Below are positions 1-5,474 of a DNA stretch of 5,474 bases, piece after piece. Source of the DNA: an uncultured Opitutia bacterium (GTDB lineage: Bacteria; Verrucomicrobiota; Verrucomicrobiia; Opitutales; UBA953). A program made the translations under genes and the position numbers. Below the pieces are notes generated by a model. The model made no database searches, was not told the DNA's origin, and was given only the letters and a program-made list of their open reading frames with translations. Every line of letters begins with the position of its first letter. The stretch's first letter is position 1. The stretch spans positions 1 through 5,474 of the forward strand of contig CAIYAN010000281.1 of the NCBI GenBank assembly GCA_903924185.1, written 5' to 3'.

Positions 1-615
1 GGCATCGGGCATCGCGCCCGCCAAGGCCATCTTACGGTCCGTATAGCCCTCAGCATCCGCCAGAACCATCATCGGCAAGCGGTCACGCAACCGTCGGACC
101 AAGCCCTCATGACTATCATCAGCCTGCCAATCAAACGTCCCACGATTAGACCAGAATGCCATGAGACTACCGCCCGCGGTCGGCACGCAACCGGAAGCCA
201 CGGGCTGACCATCCGGGCCCTTAATTGGAAATTGCTGAATCGGCGGCACGCCAGCGAGGGCCTTGGCGGACGGGGCCGCCAGCTCGGTCAGACCTTCCAA
301 AGAAAAATCAAGGAGCGCGTGCTGCCCATTCGCCTGCCAAGCCAAGTAACCGGCCGGTGCCCCGGTCCCCGATTTCAGTTCGGCCCACCAGAATGGCTCA
401 CCCGCGGACGACCACCGCGTGGCTACCGGCGTGACTGGACGAACGGAAGCGACCTGGACCTCTCCACGCGTGCCGGCCAGCAGGCCAGCCGAACTCAGCG
501 ACTGGAGATGCGTCCGAGCCTGGGCCTGCACCTGTTCCGCCGACTTCGGCTGGGAGTCGCAACCCGTCAGCCAAGCCGCTAAAAGCCCAATGGCGATTGC
601 ACGCAATCGCCCCAT
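1..615 (-). CDS. Lipoprotein with possible C39/C10-like cysteine peptidase domain (partial, C-terminus off the left edge)
   Basis: The reading frame is open from an ATG at 615 to base 1, giving 205 residues without a stop; the rest lies outside the window. The N-terminus is a lipoprotein signal: MGRLR, a hydrophobic stretch (residues 6-16), then lipobox LTGC with Cys19. Asp20 follows the Cys, which in enterobacteria signals retention at the inner membrane; whether that holds here is unknown. Residues 20-120 match no domain I recognise. Around residue 143 the sequence SGCVPTAGGSLMAFW resembles the catalytic-Cys helix of papain-fold C39-like and C10 peptidases (GC-x-PTA-x3-M-x-x-W). Cys143 would be the nucleophile, and Gln127, Gln128 or Gln138 could supply the oxyanion Gln. 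The catalytic His would lie beyond the edge. The start is 1 base after the esterase stop, so the gene is probably co-translated with it. The lipoprotein call is firm; the peptidase call is tentative because only one motif is visible. Confidence 0.72.
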   Translation of the reverse strand, partial: MGRLRAIAIGLLAAWLTGCDSQPKSAEQVQAQARTHLQSLSSAGLLAGTRGEVQVASVRPVTPVATRWSSAGEPFWWAELKSGTGAPAGYLAWQANGQHALLDFSLEGLTELAAPSAKALAGVPPIQQFPIKGPDGQPVASGCVPTAGGSLMAFWSNRGTFDWQADDSHEGLVRRLRDRLPMMVLADAEGYTDRKMALAGAMPDA

Positions 616-616
616 C

Positions 617-1804
617 TCACTTCGCGTCCTTCAGCATCACCAGGTTCGCTTCCGCGAACGCTTCGCCCATCAGCGCAAAAGTCTTAGCACAACCCAGATA
701 ATGGTAACCCGCATTCGAGGCGCCACGTTTCCACTGAGCTGCTTCGGCTTCGGTGACCACTTTAGCTTCATACGCCTTGAGGAAATCACGCTGCTGAGCT
801 TCGGTCATCTTCCCATCGGCGTTCGCTGACTTTGCGTTCTTATTTTTTAATTCAAAGGCCATCTGCCGGACCTTATCGCGCTTGGCCTGGATGGCGGCGA
901 GTGATTCATCCCAGAAGGGTCCCGTCCGCACCGCGGTCACGTTACCTTTAAATTCCGGGAGGCTCGCCGGCGCGGCCATGGCTTCACGGAAGGCGAGGTT
1001 ATCTTCACCCGGCTCTTTACCGCCGACGCCCATCACCCCAATGACGAACGGCATCTTGGGCACGCCGAGATCCTTGCGGACATCGCGAATGAAGGCCGCC
1101 ATAAAGTCCGAGTACTTCGCATAGCGATTAGTCGTAACACCTTTGGGCAGACGCGGGTAGAAGTTCGAGTCGACCATGTCATTGAAGCCCTGCAACCAGA
1201 TGAAGCCGGCGATTTCATAGCCCTGCTTGGGGTCATAGCCTGGGCAGACCCGACCAGGGTTAGCCAAGACTTGACGGACGTGCGCGAGCATGAGTCGGTA
1301 GTAATGGCCGGAGTTCGCTAACGGGTGACGGTCCTTCTCGAGGTCCGATGGCGTGCGCGGATACGGACCAGCCCCCGGCGAAAGGAAATCATAGTTAAGC
1401 GACTTACCGCCCCACGCTGCTTTAATGAGCAGTACGGGTTCCTGGTAGGCGCGATCCATGGCTAAGCCAAAAGTATATTCCGGTCCGATCTTGCCGCCGT
1501 CCTTTGTCGGATCCTGCCGCGAGCCATAACCCGTCGTCAGTTTACCGAAGCCTTCGCCGTTTTTGTCGCCGCTGCCGGTAAGATAGGAAATCCACACGCC
1601 CTCCCCTTCAGCGGGCGTTTTACCATCGGGCCCTTTCATCCGCTTCAGCAAGGGCGCGGTGGCCGGATCCTCTCCGATATAATCGATGGTCTCGACCTTG
1701 GCATGTCCCTCCATGTTGGATTGGCCAACAAGGATGAAGACCTTAGTCGGGGCGGCCTGCAGGCCAAGGGCGGCCAGCAGTAAAAACAGCGAGGGGTAAC
1801 GCAT
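617..1804 (-). CDS. Secreted sialate O-acetylesterase / CE6-like SGNH carbohydrate esterase
   Basis: This is a 395-residue protein exported by a signal peptide: MRYPS, a Leu/Ala-rich core, cleavage near residues 17-18. Numbering from the ATG at 1804, the SGNH block I is GQSNMEG with nucleophile Ser29. The IKAAWGGKSL block (about 127-136) carries the glycine oxyanion element. WLQGFND (203-209) occupies the position of the family WxQGE-x-D motif. The C-terminal GYHYLGCAKTF block provides the likely catalytic His368. The family removes O-acetyl groups from sialic acids or from plant polysaccharides such as xylan; the substrate cannot be told from sequence. A charged, Lys/Glu/Ala-rich stretch (about 302-360) separates the core from the His block and is probably helical. 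An in-frame TTG at 1816 would add four residues. GGAGG sits only 1 base before the ATG, too close for normal use, so the start is uncertain. The stop (TGA, 619-617) abuts the lipoprotein gene. Confidence 0.88.
   Translation of the reverse strand: MRYPSLFLLLAALGLQAAPTKVFILVGQSNMEGHAKVETIDYIGEDPATAPLLKRMKGPDGKTPAEGEGVWISYLTGSGDKNGEGFGKLTTGYGSRQDPTKDGGKIGPEYTFGLAMDRAYQEPVLLIKAAWGGKSLNYDFLSPGAGPYPRTPSDLEKDRHPLANSGHYYRLMLAHVRQVLANPGRVCPGYDPKQGYEIAGFIWLQGFNDMVDSNFYPRLPKGVTTNRYAKYSDFMAAFIRDVRKDLGVPKMPFVIGVMGVGGKEPGEDNLAFREAMAAPASLPEFKGNVTAVRTGPFWDESLAAIQAKRDKVRQMAFELKNKNAKSANADGKMTEAQQRDFLKAYEAKVVTEAEAAQWKRGASNAGYHYLGCAKTFALMGEAFAEANLVMLKDAK
627..631 (-). promoter_or_regulatory. Possible ribosome binding site for the lipoprotein gene
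   Basis: AAGGA on the minus strand lies 11 bases before the ATG at 615, inside the last codons of the esterase gene. The spacing is slightly long. With the esterase stop only one base before the ATG, terminating ribosomes could also restart without this site. Confidence 0.35.
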
Positions 1805-1817
1805 GCCTCCAGACAAA

Positions 1818-1846
1818 GGCAGTGGCCACAGATGGCAAGCCCTGCC
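1818..1846 (-). repeat. Imperfect inverted repeat upstream of the esterase
   Basis: On the minus strand GGCAG (1846-1842) pairs with CTGCC (1822-1818), and inside it GCCA/TGGC pairs around a TCTG loop, with an unequal internal loop between the two stems. It lies in the 56-base gap between the methyltransferase stop and the esterase start. No real T-run follows it on the minus strand, so an intrinsic terminator is unlikely. It may be a leader hairpin or chance. Confidence 0.25.
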
Positions 1847-1860
1847 CTACCGGGGGTGGC

Positions 1861-3396
1861 CTAGCACTTTACGTACATCTCAACCTTGCAATCATAGCCA
1901 CCGAGGTCGACTTCCTGGCGGTAGTCCCGGCGCATCGTCTTGTCCGTGGACTCCAAGCGCAGCGGGTTAACGAAGATAACTCGGCCGCCTGGACGGAGGG
2001 TCGCCGAGGCGACCCGGAAGAAATCAGCGAACAGGCCGTGCAGGTTAGGCACGCGGACGCGCCGACCGAGGGGCGGATTCGAGATGATGAGCGAAAGCTT
2101 ACCCGAAACCAAGACCGGCACTTCCGCGTATCCACGGAAGTCGCCCGTCAAGAAGGTGCTCTTTACGCCCTCCAGTCCAGCGGCCGCCCAGTTCTCCTTA
2201 GCGATCGCGATGGCCTTCTCGTTTAGGTCGGTACCAATAACCTGCTTCACGTCACCCAACAAGGCGGTCTCAATGAGCTCCAAGCCTGAACCACAGAACG
2301 GATCCCAGACGACTTCATTAGCCTGCCGACCAGCCAAGCGCGCCAAGCAGGCGGCCAGCGGCGGGTGCGAGGCGGCATTGATGGCGGCCTTGCGATAAGT
2401 CAGACGCGGATCCGGCGAAACCTTCGGACGAAGTTCCGCCAAGGCAGCCGACGGAGCGAGGAAGACGTCGACGGACCACGGAGCCTCGCGGGCGTCGTTC
2501 AGAATACGGGGATTCACCTTAAACGCTTCCGCGGCCACCTTGGCCACATCGTCGTCGTGATTTTCACTGCCCGAAAAAGACAGGCGATAGCGCCAGGACC
2601 CATCCGTTAATGAGTCCATGAGACGCTCGCTCAAAGGAGAGCCGATGAGTTTAGCTAAGCCGGCGAAGGCCTCGGGGCCTTCGGGGTCGCGCACGCGGCC
2701 CAAGCCAAAGCCCATCGTGTCGAAACAACGCAACTGATAGAGATCACGGAGACTGAACGGCCCCTTGGCCGCGACCACCACGTGGCAACCGCGGACTTCG
2801 AGCACGCGGAACTTACCACCCGCAGTATCACTGGCCCGTACTTCGTCAGCCAGCACCGCTTCGAGGCCACGACGGCAACGCAGGCTGATGCGCAAAGTAT
2901 CGTAACGATCCAAGATAGCATCGACGCGAATCGTCGCCGGGCTTTCGCGACGGGCAACATTGGCGCGGACCTTTTGTTCGGAGAGCGGCAAACCGGCCGC
3001 CCCTGCCCCGACGGCCTTCAAGGTTTCTTCGCCGGCAATCTTCTCTAAGGCTGCGCCCGCCTTCCGCTTCTCGCGGTCGACCGTGCTCGTCTTAAGAATA
3101 GTAAGAATGTTCCGCTCCGCCTCAACGTCTTCGCCCAGCTTCGGAATTGCCGCCATCGCGTAACGGCGGACCTTCTCTTCCGGATCTTGGAGCAACCCCT
3201 TGAGCCAGGCCTTGACCTGAATCTTCAAGGCCGGGTCACTGCAATGGGTGAAAACGACGCCGACTGCCCGGACTAAGGCGACCTGCCGAGCGCGCTCCTT
3301 GCCCGTGGCTTGGTTGAATTTGGGGACCTCGACACCCCAAAGCTGCCCCGCGGGCAGTTCCCGGAGCTGTCGGTAAAGGTCGTTATCGGCTTTCAT
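1861..3396 (-). CDS. HEAT-repeat/THUMP-like RNA N2-guanosine-type methyltransferase
   Basis: A predicted cytoplasmic SAM-dependent methyltransferase of 511 residues from the ATG at 3396. A TTG at 3432 in the same frame would add 12 residues rich in Pro; neither start has a clear Shine-Dalgarno. Numbering from the ATG: residues 1-135 are helical, with a HEAT-like unit (DPEEKVRRYAMAAIPKLG, about 71-88). Residues 171-186 (SLRCRRGLEAVLADEV) match the GLE-x-x-L-x-x-E signature that opens the ferredoxin-like/THUMP module of RlmL, Trm14 and TrmN-type enzymes. The THUMP-like region runs to about 325. The Rossmann domain follows, with motif I DPFCGSG (365-371), the ribose-binding acidic residue in GTDLN (Asp390), GDFR (Asp419) and motif IV NPPL (440-443). 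Relatives methylate guanine N2 in 23S rRNA or tRNA; the target here is unknown. Leu in place of the usual aromatic in NPP(Y/F) is odd. The esterase gene lies 56 bases downstream on the same strand. Confidence 0.85.
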   Translation of the reverse strand: MKADNDLYRQLRELPAGQLWGVEVPKFNQATGKERARQVALVRAVGVVFTHCSDPALKIQVKAWLKGLLQDPEEKVRRYAMAAIPKLGEDVEAERNILTILKTSTVDREKRKAGAALEKIAGEETLKAVGAGAAGLPLSEQKVRANVARRESPATIRVDAILDRYDTLRISLRCRRGLEAVLADEVRASDTAGGKFRVLEVRGCHVVVAAKGPFSLRDLYQLRCFDTMGFGLGRVRDPEGPEAFAGLAKLIGSPLSERLMDSLTDGSWRYRLSFSGSENHDDDVAKVAAEAFKVNPRILNDAREAPWSVDVFLAPSAALAELRPKVSPDPRLTYRKAAINAASHPPLAACLARLAGRQANEVVWDPFCGSGLELIETALLGDVKQVIGTDLNEKAIAIAKENWAAAGLEGVKSTFLTGDFRGYAEVPVLVSGKLSLIISNPPLGRRVRVPNLHGLFADFFRVASATLRPGGRVIFVNPLRLESTDKTMRRDYRQEVDLGGYDCKVEMYVKC

Positions 3397-3605
3397 GGCT
3401 TGGTAAGTCGGGCGGGCGGGCGGCAAAGTCAAGGGAGACGCAGGCGGGCGACCAGAGCCTAATCGCGGCCAGTGCCGGGATTCGTGTGTCGCACTTTGGG
3501 CATTTTCCTAACAAAATTAACCAAAAGCGGCAGCGTGAATGTCGACTCAAGAAGTTGGCACGAAAACCCGGCTCCGCCCCCGTCCCAGCAATCCATAAGT
3601 TGCCT

Positions 3606-3636
3606 TTGACAGGGGGGGATTATTGCCCACTAGATT
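3606..3636 (+). promoter_or_regulatory. Candidate sigma70-type promoter for gltB
   Basis: A perfect TTGACA hexamer (3606-3611) is followed after 19 bases by TAGATT (3631-3636), which matches TATAAT at four of six positions. The spacing is longer than the ideal 17. A run of seven G (3612-3618) directly follows the -35 element. The -10 element lies about 78 bases before the gltB ATG, which would leave a leader of roughly 70 bases. The call rests on hexamer matching only. Confidence 0.4.
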
Positions 3637-3667
3637 TAGATGTCTTGCGGTCTCCGCCAAGGCACCC

Positions 3668-3682
3668 GGCGGCTCAGCCGCC
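3668..3682 (+). repeat. GC-rich hairpin in the gltB leader
   Basis: GGCGGC (3668-3673) and GCCGCC (3677-3682) form a perfect 6-bp stem around a TCA loop. It ends 32 bases before the gltB ATG. It would be in the leader RNA if the upstream promoter candidate is used. There is no following T-run, so it is not an intrinsic terminator. It could shape mRNA stability or translation, or be a chance GC-rich palindrome. Confidence 0.4.
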
Positions 3683-3714
3683 AGCCCATCCGACTACTTT
3701 TGCCCACACCAGAA

Positions 3715-5474
3715 ATGAAGAATCCCGGACTTCCCGAAAAACAGGGTCTTTACGACCCCCAGTTTGAGCATGACGCCTGCGGCGTCGGCTTCGTTTGCCA
3801 GATGAAGGGCAAGCGTTCGCACGATATTATTCAACAGGCCCTCACCATCCTGGTGAACCTCGATCACCGAGGCGCCTGTGGCTGCGAGGTCAACACCGGC
3901 GACGGTGCCGGTATCCTGCTCCAGCTCCCCCACGGGTTCTTCGCAAAGAACGGCCCGGCCAATCTCCCCAAGCCCGGCCATTACGGCGTGGGCATGCTCT
4001 ACGTTTCCCCGGACGCCAAGATCCGCGCGGCCACCGAAGCCACCTTCGCCGAACTCGCCAAGGCCCTCGGTCTCGCGATCCTCGGCTGGCGCACCGTCCC
4101 CGTCGACAACGCGTCGCTCGGCCAGACCGCCATCGCCAGCGAACCCGTCGTCCGCCAAGCCTTTCTCGGTCGCCCAGACGATTGCCTCACCGACCAGGAC
4201 TTCGAACGTAAGCTTTTCATCCTGAGCAAGCAGGCCCACCACCAGATCCGCGCCACCGGTAAGGACGAGTTCTACTACGCCAGCTCCCTCTCCTGCCGCA
4301 CGATCATCTACAAGGGTATGCTCATGCCCGAACAGGTGGGTAAATACTTCCCCGACCTCGCGGATCAGTCAATGGACACCGCCCTCGCGCTCGTCCACTC
4401 GCGCTTCTCGACCAACACCTTCCCGAGCTGGGAACGTGCGCACCCTTACCACTACATCGCGCACAACGGCGAGATCAACACCCTCAACGGCAACGTCAAT
4501 TGGATGAAGGCCCGCGAGCCGCTCCTCGCCAGCCCGCTCTTCGGCAAGGAACTCCCGAAGATCCTCCCCATCGTGAACCCTAACGGTTCCGACTCCGCCA
4601 AGTTCGACAACGTCCTCGAGCTGGTCGTCATGGGCGGCCGTTCGCTGCCTGAGGCCATGATGATGATGATTCCAGAGCCTTGGAACGGCCACGAGTCGAT
4701 GAGCCCGGAGAAGAAGGCCTTCTACGAATACAACTCTTGCCTCATGGAGCCGTGGGACGGCCCCGCCTCGGTCGTCTTCACCGACGGCACGATGATCGGC
4801 GCCACCCTCGACCGTAACGGCCTCCGCCCTTCGCGTTACTACGTGACCAAGGATGACTACGTCATCATGGGCTCCGAAGCCGGCGTCCTCCCGATTGACC
4901 CTGCCAACATCGCCTCCAAGGGCCGACTGCAGCCGGGCCGTATGTTCCTCGTGAACATGGAAGAAGGTCGCATCGTCGCCGACGAGGAGATCAAGCAGAA
5001 GATTGCTTCCCAGAAGCCCTACCGCGAATGGCTCGATAAGAACCTCATCAAGCTCGCTGACATCGCCGACGCCCCGGCCGACTCGCCGTCATCGCACAGC
5101 AACACCGTCCAGCGTCAGCTCGCCTTCGGCTACACCTTCGAAGACCAGCGCAAGCTGCTCGTCCCGATGGCCAAGGATGGCGTCGAAGCCATGGGCTCGA
5201 TGGGTACGGACATCCCGCTCGCCGTCCTCTCGAACAAGTCGAAGCTCCTCTACGATTACTTCAAGCAGCTCTTCGCACAGGTCACCAATCCGCCGATCGA
5301 CAGTATCCGCGAAGAGAACGTCACGTCCTCCCTCACGACGATCGGTCCAGAGCGCAACCTGCTCGACCCGAAGCCCGGCAGCTGCCACCTGATCGAGCTC
5401 CAGTCGCCGATCCTCACCAACGAGGAACTCGCCAAGCTCCGCCACGTCGCCCACGGTCAGTTCAAGTCCGTCAC
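3715..5474 (+). CDS. gltB: Glutamate synthase large subunit (GOGAT), N-terminal part, truncated by the window edge
   Basis: The large subunit of glutamate synthase turns glutamine and 2-oxoglutarate into two glutamates, completing the GS-GOGAT ammonia assimilation route in the cytoplasm. The frame is open from ATG 3715 to the edge: 586 codons of a protein usually near 1500 residues. The first 21 residues look like the propeptide removed to expose the N-terminal nucleophile Cys22 in DACGVGF. The class II glutamine amidotransferase domain then shows LDHRGACGCEVNTGDGAG (49-66), HSRFSTNTFPSW (228-239), AHNGEINTLNGN (249-260), NGSDSAKFDN (290-299) and WDGPASVVFTDG (347-358). From about residue 465 the central domain begins, including NPPIDSIREENVTSSL. 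The FMN and Fe-S parts of the synthase domain lie beyond the edge. There is no clear Shine-Dalgarno; an in-frame TTG at 3700 is a weaker start. Codons end strongly in C (Leu mostly CTC), unlike the genes to the left, which fits high expression. Confidence 0.96.
   Translation, partial: MKNPGLPEKQGLYDPQFEHDACGVGFVCQMKGKRSHDIIQQALTILVNLDHRGACGCEVNTGDGAGILLQLPHGFFAKNGPANLPKPGHYGVGMLYVSPDAKIRAATEATFAELAKALGLAILGWRTVPVDNASLGQTAIASEPVVRQAFLGRPDDCLTDQDFERKLFILSKQAHHQIRATGKDEFYYASSLSCRTIIYKGMLMPEQVGKYFPDLADQSMDTALALVHSRFSTNTFPSWERAHPYHYIAHNGEINTLNGNVNWMKAREPLLASPLFGKELPKILPIVNPNGSDSAKFDNVLELVVMGGRSLPEAMMMMIPEPWNGHESMSPEKKAFYEYNSCLMEPWDGPASVVFTDGTMIGATLDRNGLRPSRYYVTKDDYVIMGSEAGVLPIDPANIASKGRLQPGRMFLVNMEEGRIVADEEIKQKIASQKPYREWLDKNLIKLADIADAPADSPSSHSNTVQRQLAFGYTFEDQRKLLVPMAKDGVEAMGSMGTDIPLAVLSNKSKLLYDYFKQLFAQVTNPPIDSIREENVTSSLTTIGPERNLLDPKPGSCHLIELQSPILTNEELAKLRHVAHGQFKSV

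Larger units (their letters stand above)
3397..3714. other. Divergent intergenic region between the methyltransferase gene and gltB
   Basis: This 318-base gap separates the divergently transcribed methyltransferase and gltB genes and must hold promoters for both. An AT-rich patch at 3501-3526 stands out from the GC-rich surroundings. I could not find a convincing -35/-10 pair for the minus strand in or near it. The gltB side holds the promoter candidate and hairpin listed separately. A plus-strand open frame at 3486-3767 and a 14-codon minus frame starting at 3503 show no recognisable protein features and are not called. No tRNA or known riboswitch was recognised. Confidence 0.5.

Noticed and set aside
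1..18. Short direct repeat GGCATCGGGCATCG at the left edge
   Set aside because: It is only two 6-base copies within coding sequence (the A-M-P-D-A codons) and is within chance expectation.
109..582. Plus-strand open frame of 157 codons
   Set aside because: It is antisense to the lipoprotein gene, whose lipobox and peptidase-like motif are real features. The plus-strand product is Arg-rich with no motif.
1805..1860. Intrinsic terminator between the methyltransferase and esterase genes
   Set aside because: The inverted repeat is imperfect with an internal loop, and no T-run follows it on the minus strand.
3501..3526. AT-rich patch as a minus-strand promoter for the methyltransferase gene
   Set aside because: TTAATT-like and TTGGTT-like hexamers are present, but no -35/-10 pair with 16-19 base spacing could be found.
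3486..3767. Plus-strand open frame of 93 codons in the intergenic region
   Set aside because: It overlaps the start of gltB in another frame, spans the promoter candidate and hairpin, and its Pro/Arg-rich product resembles nothing known.
3694..4242. Minus-strand open frame of 182 codons antisense to the start of gltB
   Set aside because: It lies almost wholly opposite the conserved amidotransferase domain of gltB, has low-complexity Gly/Glu/Val-rich composition and no recognisable domain. It is explained by the C-ending codon bias of gltB.
4660..4671. Run of four ATG codons as a simple repeat or slippage site
   Set aside because: It encodes the Met run of the LPEAMMMMIPE segment, which is a normal conserved part of GltB.

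Overview
The window is chromosomal DNA, GC-rich by eye, most likely from a Verrucomicrobiota or Planctomycetota-type bacterium. This is an inference from the style of the proteins: a secreted sialate-O-acetylesterase/CE6-like esterase ending in a GYHYLGCAKTF block, and a glutamate synthase with an HRGACGCE signature. No rRNA or other phylogenetic marker is present. Most start codons lack a good Shine-Dalgarno sequence.

Layout: three genes lie on the minus strand in the left two thirds, and one gene lies on the plus strand at the right. Read in the minus direction, the first is a HEAT/THUMP-like/Rossmann methyltransferase of the N2-guanosine RNA methyltransferase type (3396 down to 1861). Next comes an exported SGNH/SASA esterase (1804 down to 617). 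Last is a lipoprotein with a possible C39/C10-like cysteine peptidase domain (615 off the left edge). The esterase stop and the lipoprotein start are separated by one base, so these two are almost certainly co-transcribed and may be translationally coupled. The methyltransferase lies 56 bases upstream of the esterase on the same strand; it could be in the same transcript, but its housekeeping role looks unrelated.

A 318-base divergent intergenic region (3397-3714) separates the methyltransferase from the glutamate synthase large-subunit gene gltB. gltB is open from 3715 to the right edge, with about 586 codons of a protein usually near 1500 residues. The gltB leader carries a perfect TTGACA -35-like hexamer and a 6-bp GC hairpin close to the start codon.

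Nothing here amounts to a clear new system. The points most worth a second look are the HEAT-repeat fusion and NPPL motif of the methyltransferase, the altered catalytic motifs of the esterase, and the tight pairing of that esterase with a peptidase-like lipoprotein. No tRNA, rRNA, CRISPR array, insertion sequence or phage gene was found.
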